Part shown: positions 32,406 through 43,402 of the stretch, piece by piece | How the letters are laid out: each line of letters begins with the position of its first letter | How positions within the stretch are numbered: the first letter of the stretch is position 1 | Assembly (NCBI RefSeq): GCF_000327385.1 | Contig: NW_008709295.1 | Coordinates: 1,925,701 to 1,989,700, forward strand | DNA: 64,000 bases | From: Lottia gigantea | Lineage: Eukaryota; Mollusca; Gastropoda; Lottiidae | Direction of reading: 5' to 3' | Position numbers and translations under genes: made by a program | The notes under the pieces: generated by a model | The model's database searches: none | The model's input: only the letters and a program-made list of their open reading frames with translations | What the model was told of the DNA's origin: nothing

Positions 32406-35400
32406 TCACTCTTCATTCTCTTCTTGAATATATAAGTAATCGAAATCATCAAATTCATAGTTTTCATCAAAACTATACTCTTCTTTATCATTATAAGGAA
32501 ACATAATTCCTTCACTGTTTGGTGGTTTTCTCTTTACAAGATTCAAATAACTTCTAAAAACTTTCTTTTGTTTATCATCATCCTTTGGAATAACTACTCC
32601 ATTCGTGAAACCCCTTTCCCATCTTTTATTAAATTCATTCGACACATCATGTCCACAAGCCAACTGAATATAATCTCCTACACTTAAACGTTTTCTTTTC
32701 TTTTAAAACACCATCAGAAGTTAGAATGATATTATATTTGACTTTTGGCGCTAAATATAAACCAAATATGATTCCACCATCACCATAATCATTCTTGCCT
32801 TTACAATATTCATTTTCAGATACCAACTCAGCTCGATTTAATTTATCCCAATTTCTAGATGAAATGTATAAACTATCAGTGTCGGTATAGTATATTTCAG
32901 ATTTATAAAATCCATTTATTACATGAATGAAATTATTCATTATTTTTTTACTGTGAGATAAAACGAATGATCCCAAATGACTAGGTCTTAGTCCCGTAGA
33001 TTTAGTTGAGTGATCTTCAGCAGTTATCTCTTTTTCTTCAATTTTTGTCTCAACGAAATATTGAGTATCATTTATTTTTTTAATAGTTTTTAACATGTGA
33101 GTCGAAGTTAGCCCGAAAAGTTACTTCATTCCACAAATGATTTCTCGTGTTTCTATCCTTCTGAATAGATTTACCATACAAGGAATTGCCTAATAATTTC
33201 AAGCAATTACTACCCACAATATTATCTTCTCGTTTATATTTATTTCTAAGATCTCTTAAAATTACTATACCATCTAATATTCTAATAATTTGTCCACCGG
33301 TTTTAACTATTTCTTGAATATCGACCGATGTTAAAACATCTGAACAGAAACCATTTCTAAACCTGATTTTACTCCCAGTTTCCTTTTTTCCTTCTTTATT
33401 TGTGAAAGTGATATTATCTTTAGCTGGTATTGGTTGGAAGAACATGTTTTTGGGATATTTAAACCACACTGTTAAAATAGCTGTTCTAGGTCTAAATTTT
33501 AGATTTTAGAGTTTTAAAAATTTTCTTTCTTCTTCTGGTAGAAACGGTCTAGCACTTTCCGCTTTTGGATATTCACTGTCTAAATCCGACATTGCTGAAG
33601 CGTACAAACCATTAGCATCAAATGCCATTAGTTTAGTACATTTTATTTTTTTAAGTTTTGAATTAACTTCTGTTTTGTCTTTTGTGCTGGCGCTGTATTC
33701 TTTGAATAGATTAATTATGTTATCTCTTCTTGAATTATCACTTCGTGTTTCACTTTGAGAATTATCACTTGGTGTTTCACTTTGTGAAATACTTTCAGTT
33801 TCACTTGGTGTTTCACTTTGTGAATTATCACTTTGTGAAATACTTTCAGTTTCACTTGGTGTTTCACTTTGTGAATTATCACTTTGTGAAATACTTTCAG
33901 TTTCACTTGGTGTTTCACTTTGTGAAATAAATTCCTTTAATACATTACAAATTTCATCCATTTTGTTCGTTTCAAATATTTTTCTATTTGCCGAAACTCT
34001 TCCTCCTTTAATAGATCGTCTGATATAATGTCTTATAAAAGGATTAGTGTGCGAATAAACTTTTTCTATATTTTCTTTTTCTGTATGTTTCGCAACCATT
34101 CTAGTAGTTTCATACCATTCTTCTTCAACCATTTCTTTATCGTAATGATACAAATAATACCAACCCTTAAAAGATAAAGATGGAGCCGTTAGATTATTGG
34201 ACATATTTTGGTTTACAACTTCTTTCGTGACTTGGTTATATTTTATCAAACAACTTCCAAGACATAACGTATCTCTTTTAGCGTAAGGTTCCCATTCGTG
34301 TCTTAAAGATTCCCAGTTATCTTTGGTGTATTTTGCAATATCGATATCAGTGATCTTTCTCAAATTCATTGGTAGATTAGATGAATTACCCCATGCCGCT
34401 AAACTAGATGTTTCATGTTGATAGGAACATGTGAAATTAATATGTTGTAAATAATTATTATTACTTGTTATTTCTTTCTGTTTTTTCCATTTTTTCTGTA
34501 AATCTTCATCTGTGTATGGATTAGATAAAGGTAAAGATAGAATTCCTCTGGCTGTTTTTAAAGGGCATTGTGTTAGTTTTTTTTAAGCACGATCCAGTTA
34601 TCAAAATTGCTACCGTTATGAGAAATTAATATTAATCTCTTTCTATCATATTCACCTAAATGTTTCAACATTTGATCTATACAATCTGTACCTACCAATA
34701 TTTCAACTATATTCATTAGTTTATCATAAAATTCTTCTGGAACATTATCAGTAGGATTTCAATCTGGAAAGAGATTATTTATTCTAACACTTTTCTGAGT
34801 TTTTCTAAATTAATAAACGTACACGCATAAGGAATTGCTTTACGCGTTTCACTTTCTGAATACGTTTCAAAATCCCAAGCAAATAACCCAGCATCATTTA
34901 TACTTGAAAACACGTTTTGTTTCAGAGGTGAAACCTGTGTTACTGCGTTATCGTCTCCACACGTTTTCCAAACTTGTTCATAATTATCTTCTATTTCTTT
35001 AATACCCAAACTTTTTTTATTTCTTCTTATAAGACAGAAATGTGAGTTGTGCAAATATAAAACCCAATCTAATTCCTCTTTTACAATTGTGGGGCGCAAA
35101 TTTCTATTATTATGAGTATAAATTTGAAATGTAATATCACATTTCTTATTGAATTCATTAATTCTAGCAGATATCATCACTCCTTTTCTATTTGCTTTTG
35201 GGAAACTATTGATGAAATTTTGAAATTCATTTGTTAAATGTTTGTTTAAAACATAGTTTACACATTTGATAAAACAGTTACTATCTGTGGTATGTAACAA
35301 TTTTCACCTATATATTCATTTATTTTTTTGAGTAGTTCAGTTCCTCTTCCAACTTATGATCTTTTAATTTCTTTAAAATTGTCTTTAAGTAATAAGATAC

Positions 35401-35670
35401 TTCCTGTAAAGTACCAATCAGAAGGGTCAGATTTTTCTTCCATATTTCTAAAGATAGTATGAAAAGTTTTGGCATTAAAACCAAGAAGTTTCATAAATTG
35501 TTTGTGCTTTCCATCTTGAAACATCTCTCCATCTATTTCAATTTGTCCTTTAAATGTTAAAAATTTATCAGAAATATTCTTGATAATATTTGAAAATAAC
35601 ACGTTTTCTATTAATGTTTCATCATCATTAATTTCAATTGATTCATACATATTTTTCATATATGCTTTTT
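32406..35670 (-). pseudogene. Polinton family B DNA polymerase, fossil (block C)
   Basis: Minus strand, about 1080 codons. From N to C: MKNMYESIEINDDETL start, exonuclease I (FAWDFETYSESETR), exonuclease II and III (YAKRDTLCLGS), Ser/Glu-rich repeat linker (33730-33945), palm motif A (MAFDANGLYASAMSDL), motif B (KLLGNSLYGKSIQKD), motif C (YYTDTDSLYIS) and acidic C-terminal tail. More complete than the block A copy, with no foreign insert. About five breaks. Its neighbours are a membrane protein upstream and the penton-like gene downstream. Confidence 0.9.
33730..33945 (-). repeat. Coding minisatellite in polymerase B linker (block C)
   Basis: Repeats encoding SQSETPSETESISQSDN units, about three full copies of a 51-54 bp phrase plus partial ones. 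Homologous in position but not in unit to 5960-6116. Confidence 0.88.
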
Positions 35671-35724
35671 TTTAATGATCTATTTTTAAGTATTTTTTTT
35701 AACTTTTATTACTGATATTTCCCT

Positions 35725-36138
35725 CTAAAATTTTTCTAGAATTTCATTGAATTCTTCTAATTCTTCAATAGTTATGTTCTTATCTTCTCTTGATCTTTCG
35801 AAAAATATAAATAATTTATTAAGATTTGAATTTAAAATTTCTGTTTTCTTTTTATAATAAGATTTCTGTTTTGATGTATAACCTATAGCAATCAACCCAC
35901 AAGATGAAGTTTGAATAGCAGTAGCTGTTGCTAATAAAGTTGGGATAAGTATTGGAACCATTAATCCACCAGTTACAGCAGTTGCAATTGTTGTTCCTAC
36001 TGTTAGAACTACACTCAGTGTTTTGAAAACAGAATCAATTCTAATCCATCTTTTCTTACATTTATTATACTGTTCTAGTTTTACTTTTAACTCGTTTTGT
36101 TTGTCTATCATATATTGTTGTCTACTTTCGAGTTCCAT
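35725..36138 (-). pseudogene. Polinton hydrophobic (membrane-active) protein gene
   Basis: 137-residue frame starting MELESRQQYMIDKQNELKVK, an N-terminal coiled coil, then about 45 hydrophobic/small residues (VVLTVGTTIATAVTGGLMVP, ILIPTLLATATAIQ), and a basic-acidic C-terminal coiled coil. Likely two membrane segments or one hairpin. Lies between polymerase B and integrase, same strand. Proteins of this kind accompany many Polintons and could act in membrane penetration or budding; that is inference. No catalytic motif. Confidence 0.55.
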
Positions 36139-36159
36139 TTTTAAGACATTAAATTAAGT

Positions 36160-36535
36160 GCATTTCTGATAAAGAAAAAGATGGATATTGTTCAATATTT
36201 ACAATAGGGAACCCTTTAATCTCTATACCTCCTCCTATTATTTTTCGTTTATCTGTTATCAATCCAACGTAGCCTTTTTCGAATTTGCTTTTATATTTGA
36301 AAATACGAACACGATCTCCGACTTTAAATTTGGGTTTGATATTTAAATTATTTATTTCATTTTCGTAGTTATTTTGTGTGATAATTGACTTTATACTATT
36401 TGGATTATTTGAGGCTTGTGTTGGTGTGACACCTATAGATGAATGAATTTTGTTATTGTATTCATCTACAACTTCTGGTAATATTTTAAGCCATTTTGGG
36501 ATTTCAATTCCGTGAACTTTTTGAATAATTTAAAT
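36160..36535 (-). pseudogene. Polinton integrase C-terminal part, fossil (block C)
   Basis: Minus-strand frame with IPKWLKILPEVVDEYNNKIH, SSIGVTPTQASNN and a C-terminal SH3-like/chromo-type domain (KPKFKVGDRVRIFKYKSKF, EKGYVGLITDKR). Same region as 17554-17668. Catalytic core lies beyond 36535 and is replaced by the minisatellite. Fossil. Confidence 0.85.
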
Positions 36536-36725
36536 CAAATCAAATCAAATCATTAACATCATTTTCATCATTTCCTGATCTTCAACTAGAGTATTGGCAT
36601 CGAATCATCAACATCATCTACATCATTTCCTGATCTTCAACTAGAGCATTGGCGTTATAGTCATCATCATCATCTTCATCATTTCCTGATCTTCAACTAG
36701 AGTATTATTGTTATAGTCATCACTA
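36536..36725 (-). repeat. 57-bp tandem repeat, three copies, shared with 29905-29985
   Basis: On the minus strand: CTCTAGTTGAAGATCAGGAA followed by ATGATGAAGATGATG-type codons, three times. Ends (minus direction) in a GATTTGATTTGATTT pentamer run and then Polinton integrase. Matches the 3' tail of the zinc-finger ORF, inverted relative to it. Confidence 0.8.
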
Positions 36726-36925
36726 TCACTCTATGGTAAACAACTGAAGTATGGTTAAGTCATTACTATCATCATCACTCTATGGTAAACAACTGAAGAA
36801 TGGTTAAGTCACTACTCTCATCATCACTCTATGGTAAACAACTGAAGTATGGTTAAGTCATTACTAACATCATCACTCAATGGCAAACAACTAAAGTAGG
36901 GTTAAGTCATTACTATCATCATCAC
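36726..36925. repeat. About 52-bp tandem repeat, four copies
   Basis: Unit on the plus strand: TCACTCTATGGTAAACAACT followed by GAAGTATGGTTAAGTCATTA and CTATCATCA. Four copies with few differences. Adjacent to the previous repeat, with which it shares the TCATCATCAC phrase. Confidence 0.85.
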
Positions 36926-38404
36926 GATCACCCAACTATCACCATGACCTGCTGAACGATCTGCTCTATGAAGTTACCTGCATTCCCAAGAGAAGACAAA
37001 CCTAGCTATGAACATTATACAAGAAATGTGATAGAACTTTCTGTGTGTTAAAATGTGTTAAGCATTTATTGAAACATAAACATAGTACTTCATCTGGAAA
37101 TACACCTACAAAATAAAAATAGTGGAAATGCCAAGAGAACAATCAGCACCAGCAGCTCATACCCACACCAAGTACCAGAGAAGTTGATGCTGACCTGAAA
37201 TGAGAAGAATGAAGATATAATTCAACATTTGGAGACCAGTATTCCAGTAAATTCCGGAGAATTTGTATCTTTAAGATGCGTGTCATGTATTGGGGGGAGG
37301 GGAGTGTTGTTATCCATATTGTCATATTGGGGGGAAGGGGGGAGATGTTATAAATACGACGTCATGCATAAATCGTATTAATTTATTCTTGAAACAGAAT
37401 GGTTGCAGAATTAAGCTGTGCATGAAATACACTAATGTAGCTTGGGCCGATAGCTATTTGTTTTTTATTTTATTGTTTACTAACGATCGTTAGGTTAGGC
37501 TACTGACAAGTCGAATGCATGTGCTTGTTGCATTGTTTAAAATGTTGTTTCTACCTTGATTTAGACTCCCTTGTGCCGCATCCTTTTACGGGTGGGTAGA
37601 TCTGGGCTTATAGTAGATGTGTTAATCCTGTTATGCATTTAAGTTATAATAACGTAACGTCAAGTTGGAACTGTTCATGGCGGCAGCCATTTTCATTGTC
37701 GTCGTATGCGGGTGGATTTCTTGTTGATATTCGTAAATGGGGGGATTATTGTTTTCATTAATATTTATATGACATTTTATTGTTATAATTAGTAAGGTTC
37801 GTCCACATGGTACATTGTAAATAATAATTAAGTCAGAAGTAACGTTGCTTCTTGGTAACTAAGATGTGCACTATGTTTTGTATGTGTAAGGATTGTTGCA
37901 CTCTGGTTTTACGCTGACCTAGGATAACCACTAAGGCTAAAACACTAAATTTATTATTGTACATTCTAAAAGTCTTAGGAAGCCCTTAATGGCATAACAT
38001 AAATTGATTTCATTTTAATTGTAACTTTAAAGTTTGCTTGTCAGGAAAATTCTACTTGTCAGGAAAACGTAGTACCTGTCAGGAAAATCGGCTAATCGGC
38101 TCCTCTCAAGGTTATAAAAAGCCGAAAGTAATTTTCCCACGAACTATTTCCTGACAATGTTATTTTAACAAGCCGCATCCTAACAAATGAGCTTGATCAA
38201 ATGACAATGCCTTTGTAAATTCCTGACAGATTATCTCCCACCATTCACCAAATTAACCTGTAAATAACCGTGGAGGAACCAACGTTACCTTGTTTGATTA
38301 TTTAAAATATTGTTATACAACTATGTTATACTAATGTCCATGTATTAGAGAGACAGAAAAATAGGATACAAAATTAGAATATAAAGATATCCAAAGATGA
38401 ATCA
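36926..38404. other. Non-coding interval with two purine tracts
   Basis: No supported gene. Two similar purine-rich tracts, ATTGGGGGGAGGGGAGTGTT (about 37289-37308) and ATTGGGGGGAAGGGGGGAGA (about 37326-37344), are each followed by TGTT and look like LTR polypurine tracts, so an LTR may start at about 37345; no second LTR is seen. At 38045-38090 TGTCAGGAAAA occurs three times. Confidence 0.4.
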
Positions 38405-38489
38405 TTGTCTGCATTCCTCCCACTGAGATCGTCCGTCAGAAAAGCCTTGTACACGGGGGTCAACCTGCTACAATATCTGATGTCTGAAT

Positions 38490-38690
38490 GTGTAGCTCAT
38501 ACTAACTCCTGCTTTTACGATAGAACCGATAGCCTTGGCCCGGATGAAATAAGTGATTTGTTGTTTGAAACAAAGATAGCTACTTATGGAATTAGAGAAG
38601 TTAGTGCTGAGATGAAACCATCTCCTTTAAATCTTTCTTGTTCGTGTTTTAAAATGAAACTCATCCTATTTTTAAATGAGTTAATCTGAT
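38490..38690 (-). pseudogene. Polinton gene X remnant, fossil (block D)
   Basis: Diverged copy, same strand, of the gene at 40594-40890: about 200 bases are alignable by eye (CTCCTGCTTTT, GTTGTTTGAAACAAAG, GAATTAGAGAAG). More decayed than the block E copy. It is followed 60-150 bases to the right by the hairpin terminus. Fossil. Confidence 0.65.
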
Positions 38691-38749
38691 GATGAAATGT
38701 AGCGTATATAGGTCTGAAAAGGTGTGAATTTAGGGCATGGAGGTCTTTT

Positions 38750-38837
38750 TGGGAGCTTATAGACTTTTCCCCAATGGAATGAAATGGAATGGGGGGGGGG
38801 GGGGGGGTGTGAACAATCTATAAGCTCATATACTACT
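38750..38837 (-). repeat. Putative Polinton terminal repeat with hairpin, inverted copy
   Basis: On the minus strand starts AGTAGTATATGAGCTTATAG and contains the same fold-back as 19103-19215, with the loop ATGGAATGAAATGGAATG. An 18-base poly-G run (about 38791-38808) interrupts one arm. Confidence 0.6.
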
Positions 38838-39009
38838 ATTGAAGAATCTCAGTTTGGTTTTGAACATTATTTGTGGATAATTGTAAGTTAACATGCTTTA
38901 TGTTCAATTGTCTTTTAAAGAAAGTACATTCATTGTTAAGTGTTATTAAGTTATTGTATACTTACCTAACCGAGTTTTTGATTTTGCTGGTGTCCTTTAT
39001 GGGTGTTTC
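38838..39009. other. Unassigned interval
   Basis: AT-rich single-copy-like sequence between a Polinton terminus and a PLE remnant. Nothing recognised. Confidence 0.4.
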
Positions 39010-39410
39010 TGACCCACAACACTAGGGAAGCCCATTGGATTGAGCAATTGAATACATCAAGACCTATAGGACTAAATATTCACCATAATCTAGGCATAGC
39101 ACCCTTTGTTGTCCCGTTCAATACAACCAGCAATCGAGCAAGTAAGATAGTTCATGCCCACTAAAGAGACTTTAAGAGAAATTCCCCAATGTCTATAAGC
39201 AGAAAATGATAGTTGCATATTTAATAAATAAGAACTTAAATGATAATATTGTTCATAGTAAACTAAAAACAATCAGAACATAACAAATACTATACTTCTC
39301 GCCCATTGGTTATTTTTTCTAATTTCAGAATCTGAAGAAAACCCAGTATCAGGAGCCTTGATCCAAATTTCTAAAGAAAGTATCTGTTCCACCTTAGGTC
39401 TGTGGCTTGA
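39010..39410 (+). mobile_element. PLE (family 1) 3' remnant
   Basis: Plus-strand 3' piece: coding end (HWIEQLNTSRPIGLNIHHN-like, NRASKIVHA) with differences, then 3' UTR with partial hairpin (CTCGCCCATTGG) and the AAGTATCTGTTCCACC phrase. 5'-truncated; the GATTTCGGGG 3' terminus is lacking here. More diverged than the other copies, hence older. Confidence 0.8.
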
Positions 39411-40055
39411 ATAGAATAATCGTTCCAGCTATTATGCGGGTAAAGTTGATACAATAAGCCTCTCCCTATATTTTTATGTTTAATAAATGCTCCCTAGTAA
39501 TTTTTCCTCAGCCATTTCTTTTCTAAGCCTCATTCTGCAGAAATACACACATCAAGTTTAACATTGACATTGAGTTTAATATAGTATATAGCATATTTTT
39601 GTAATTAATACTAAGGAGATCCACTCTTCAGGTACATTATTAAAACGTTTCTTATCATAATTGATGTGTGACATAGTGTTTATTGCATATTTTGAAATTT
39701 GAATTTGGTGTCATCGAATTGTGGATTTTCAACTGAGCACGTGCTATTATGCTATTATTTGTCCATTATACCTATTTAATATTCAGTTGTTTACATTATT
39801 ATCAATTCATAATTGTCACTGTGCAGACAGTTCATGTTTATGAGAAACCAGTTTCAGATTTGCAATTTGATAAGGTTGGGTTTAATAGTCAAAATGTGAT
39901 GTTCTATTAGGTTGTGCTAATTCAATGTTTTTTCTGTATTGCCAGAATTTGTATAACTTCATGAGTTTGGGGTTTGCACAACGTATGTTGTATTGTTAAT
40001 GATGATTAATAATATATTCAGTAAAATCTCCGAGAGTATTCATTCAATTCTGGGT
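39411..40055. other. Non-coding interval
   Basis: AT-rich, no supported ORF or repeat. Possibly the original host sequence. Confidence 0.4.
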
Positions 40056-40105
40056 CACTCCAGTCTGTACATTTGGGAGAATCAAACTTTCCCTTCCCGA
40101 AATCT
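40056..40105 (+). mobile_element. PLE (family 1) extreme 3' terminus
   Basis: GTCTGTACATTTGGGAGAAT and CCCTTCCCGAAATC match the last 45 bases of the family (compare 50795-50838). Directly abuts Polinton capsid sequence at 40106. The rest of this PLE is absent unless 39010-39410 is its other half, separated by about 650 bases. Confidence 0.75.
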
Positions 40106-40530
40106 CATCATAGCTTCATCTGCATCATTTGCAATATTTCTTACCGGTTCTTTTAAAGCACTTCCATCACCAACATCAGGTATCCACCCAGAAACTGAAT
40201 TTTGGGATATAGAACTGTTTTCAGCATTGTATCAAATTCACCAGGATGCTTAATGGTTTCTATAGGATTTGAGCAGCTTCCATAACCATTTCGCTAAATA
40301 AAGATTATTTCTAACGGTGTGTTGGTTCGTGGAACACGATTCTTATTCCGTCTTTGATTTTGAAATCGAGTTTGAAATAAGTATCAGAAAGAAGCAACCA
40401 ATTCGACAATGAATAAATTTCGAAGGTAACTCTACCTCCACCATTCAGTTGAGATTAGAACCAACAGTTGATGAGATGATTATATAATACTCTTTTTTCT
40501 ATTAAATGAATATTGAATATAATTGAAAGA
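40106..40530 (-). pseudogene. Polinton capsid gene 5' part, fossil (block E)
   Basis: Reverse strand matches the block B capsid gene between about 19440 and 19840, including the GWIPDVGDGSALKEPV-like region and FEIYSLSNWLLLSDTYFK-like region. Fossil with several breaks. Confidence 0.75.
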
Positions 40531-40593
40531 TGGGATCTAGTCTGTAATTTTTATTTGACATTTTTTAGGTTTAGAATAGAATAGAATTATCCT

Positions 40594-40890
40594 TTAACTT
40601 AAAACCTTTTCCTGTTTTTCTAAAGCTCGTTGTTCTATTCTCCTGTTTCGTAGTTCTCTTATTTGCTGCAATTCTTTCAATTCGTCAGATTTTTTCACTG
40701 CATCGTTTATTCCAACTCCTGCTTTTGCAACAGAACCCAGAGCTTTCGCTTCAGAAGAAAGAAGTGTTTCGTTGTTTGAAACAAAGCTAGCTACTTTTCG
40801 AATTAGAGAAGATATTGCTGAAAAGAAACCGTCGCCTGAATAATCAGTAGTTTCGAATTTATGTTGTTCGTGCCTCAAAATTAAAGTCAT
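40594..40890 (-). pseudogene. Polinton unknown gene X (block E)
   Basis: 98-residue open frame: MTLILRHEQHKFETTDYSGD, FFSAISSLIRKVASFVSNNE, a Ser/Ala/Gly-rich middle (EAKALGSVAKAGVGINDAVK) and a strongly basic helical end (RELRNRRIEQRALEKQE). The Ala/Gly-rich middle plus basic tail would suit a DNA- or membrane-binding virion peptide, but I recognise no family. A decayed homologue is at 38490-38690. Confidence 0.5.
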
Positions 40891-40906
40891 TCTATGTTTA
40901 AATAAG

Positions 40907-41092
40907 TTATTTTAAATGGTTTCGATTTAAGCGCCTGCTCAACAACGATACTCTTTCTTCAACCCGGGTATTGTTATAATTATGATCAATTTCTATGAAT
41001 TTAGTACATGGACTGAACGTTTTTATTTTCACTTCTAATAGACCTAATTTTGTTTCTGGCTTTATTATCACACGAAAGATACATTTCAACAA
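40907..41092 (-). pseudogene. Polinton unknown gene Y (block E)
   Basis: 61-residue frame, MLKCIFRVIIKPETKLGLLE start, basic end (RVSLLSRRLNRNHLK). It ends 17 bases before gene X on the same strand. Small, no recognised motif; could be the tail of a larger gene. Confidence 0.35.
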
Positions 41093-41312
41093 CTTAACAC
41101 CTCTCTAAAGCTGTGCTATTGTTTGAAAAAAAAATTTTTTAACGGATTATTTTCTTTCGTATGTAGACACAAATTCATGCGCGACAAATTACAATTTGAA
41201 TGACAAGGTTTTTTTTATCCAATCAAAAGCCAGATATACAGATATTGCGGCGCGGCTTACATAAAATGTCAACAAGGCAAGCGATCATATCTTTCTACGC
41301 CAAGACAGCAAG
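41093..41312. other. Interval upstream of CXC pseudogene
   Basis: Contains an A/T run (41126-41140) and a GCGGCGCGGC stretch near 41248. Could hold the promoter of the following gene; no motif decisive. Confidence 0.3.
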
Positions 41313-43402
41313 ATGAAATGTTTAATTCACACAGTGCTCAAGGATTCAGGAGAAGAAATGAAGATCTCGGATAATAGTTGGAAAACTGTTGTAAATTGTC
41401 CGCAGAAGTGGATAAATCTAGACGGAGAAAGACAAGAGTAGGCCGAACAGTATAAAGATGTTTTTCAAGGTAAGCATTCTGAAGAGACTAGGTCTTCATC
41501 GTATTTTATCGATTGTTTCTGTTGTAGGAGCCTATCGTTTTGTAGACAAGGCTTAATTTTCGATATTGTAATTTGCTTAATAATTTTGTATGAATGCTAA
41601 CTGTCTCAAACTCAAGCAAGTAGTTTGAAACATTTGCTCAAATTGCAATTCAGACCTGTCCTTAAAGATAGGGTTCATTTTAGTCATCAACTTTTCAGTT
41701 CTAATAGTTCTAGGGCAGGTTACTGACCTACATTAATTATGTCATTTCCAAGAGGGTATTAAACATTCTGTTATCTCCTTTAATTGATTTATTAGGTATT
41801 TTATTTCGTTGTCCCAAGTAGTTGGCACATGTATTCCCCTTTTGGTGGAGTTTTGACCGTTATTTGCCTTTGTTTTATGGCTTTTGTGTTTTTATTACTT
41901 TAAGGTAGCAAAGATGTATTGCTTTCATACCAAGTGTTACAGCAAATTTACAAAGGTCATATTGAACGAGCTGTAAAACGTAAGAGAAAGATAAAAGTAT
42001 CTGCACAGCCTGTGGGTAAATCAGCACCGTGTACTCCATCACCTAAGAAACGTTTGCGTTCTCATCGTCCTACTGCTCTATCAAAATCTAGTGGTTCGAG
42101 AGTTCTCCCCAAAGTGTGCATCATATGTAAGAAGAAAGCAGGCTGGCTAAAGGTACGAGGCAGAAGAGTCATGGACAGTTTTCTTCAAACGACGACTACT
42201 GATGCAGGTATGGTATTCTAATATATATTATATTTTTGATCTTTTTGTTATTATTTTGTCTCGTTTCAGATTGTCAGCTATGCCACTTTGTTTTTTTAGC
42301 CTTTACATATGAATGAGTTCTTGCACATGATTTGTTTTGTAGTTTTGCATCAGAAAACCACTTGAAGTAACAAGTATGTAAATTATCTCCCTTGTATTAT
42401 ACAAAATATTTCATTTGTATTATTCTAGGTCTCAAAAGTTAAAAAAGCGGCTTCAGTTGAGGTATCCACAATTGGTCTTTCATTTACCTGCTAAACGCTA
42501 CAAAAGTGAGCTAGTATTCGTGGAAGATGTTAGACATGTTGAAAAGATACAGTCTTAAAGTGAAACCAATGATTCAACTGGTACTGACACGGAAACCACA
42601 GACTCAAGGGAAACGCCCATTCATAAACAGTTTGATGACAATACGCTACATTCACTGTACACTGCTGCCATAAAGTTAAAAGCGGAATTGTATTTATGTA
42701 AAGGGTATGAAGGTAGTTGGCCTCCTTTGCCTTGTGATTTTAATTTGGAAGCCTGCAAATTAATGATAACTGTTTCCATGTACAATACACAAGCTTGGAT
42801 TATCGGTGCATCAGAAGACCCTCACATTAGAGGATTATGTAAAGGTTGATGAAGTTACCCGAATTAAACTGCTGTCTATTCTTCAGGATATTATTGTGCT
42901 TCAGTCGAAAGCATACACTGAAATCCTTGTCACTCGGTTTAATGTTGCATCACATAATTGGTTCAAAAAAAGTTATTGACCTTCTGAATGGATTTGGACA
43001 CAGTTCGTCACATAAGACTATTGTGCGGTAGGACATCTTTAGCCCAAATGCAATTGAATAAAGGGCCAGTGATTGAATACCGTGCTGGTTTGGGACAATA
43101 TTGATTTTAGTGAGGAAACTAGTCCAGGTCATAAACGCTCACTGCAACAATATATATCGAACCCATCACCAAAGGACCATGGCTGGAGAATTGCAAATGA
43201 CCAAATTTCGATCGTTTGGATGACATTAGATCCAGCACCAGACACTATATTGAAATATGTTCATTACAACTGCTCTGGTAAATGTGATACGAAAAGATGT
43301 TCGTGTAAGTTATCAGATGTTTCCTGTACAGACTTATGTGGATGCACAGGATATGATAATACCGTCAGTACCCCTACAGAAATATTTAATAATGAATTAT
43401 AA
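41313..43402 (+). pseudogene. Decayed copy of an expanded invertebrate gene with CXC-type C-terminus
   Basis: Multi-exon. Exon 1 about 41313-41469 (MKCLIHTVLKDSGEEMKISD, donor AAG|GTAAGC); exon 2 about 41905-42207 (acceptor TTTAAG|GT; YQVLQQIYKGHIERAVKRKR, VCIICKKKAGW; donor CAG|GTATGG); exon 3 from about 42430. Exon 3 shows KLKAELYLCKGYEGSWPPLP, YNTQAWIIGASEDPH, VKVDEVTRIKLLSILQDIIV, LGLMLHHIIGSKKVIDLLNG, VLVWDNIDFSEE and a Cys-rich end (CSGKCDTKRCSCKLSDVSC, LCGC) like tesmin/TSO1 CXC domains. I recall such proteins as many-copy uncharacterised genes in molluscs and cnidarians. Stops (for example after EKIQS near 42556) and frame changes near 42845, 42900-42980 and 43075, plus an apparent loss between EETS and PGHKRS near 43123, mark it as a pseudogene. 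It keeps introns, so it is not retroposed. Confidence 0.65.

Larger units (their letters stand above)
30113..36535. mobile_element. Polinton/adintovirus-like fossil, block C
   Basis: Best-preserved Polinton segment. Plus strand: end of capsid gene, pX/ATPase remnant, unknown gene, penton-like gene. Minus strand: polymerase B, hydrophobic membrane protein, integrase C-terminus. This head-to-head-to-tail layout (capsid module facing polymerase/integrase module) is typical of the superfamily. Both ends are cut: left at the zinc-finger ORF's region, right at a minisatellite carrying that ORF's tail in inverted orientation. About ten breaks. The close similarity to blocks A and B shows they are one family; relative age cannot be stated exactly. 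Confidence 0.88.
40106..41092 (-). mobile_element. Polinton/adintovirus-like fossil, block E
   Basis: Minus strand, in order: unknown gene Y (41092-40907), unknown gene X (40890-40594), start of capsid gene (about 40530-40106). It shows that X and Y lie upstream of the capsid gene in this family, information not available from blocks B and C. Left end abuts a PLE terminus; right end not defined. About four breaks. Confidence 0.78.

Noticed and set aside
36536-36925. CRISPR-like array
   Set aside because: Contiguous minisatellite units without spacers, in an animal genome.
42950-43132. 60-codon minus-strand frame opposite the CXC pseudogene
   Set aside because: Antisense of conserved exon words; no evidence of its own.
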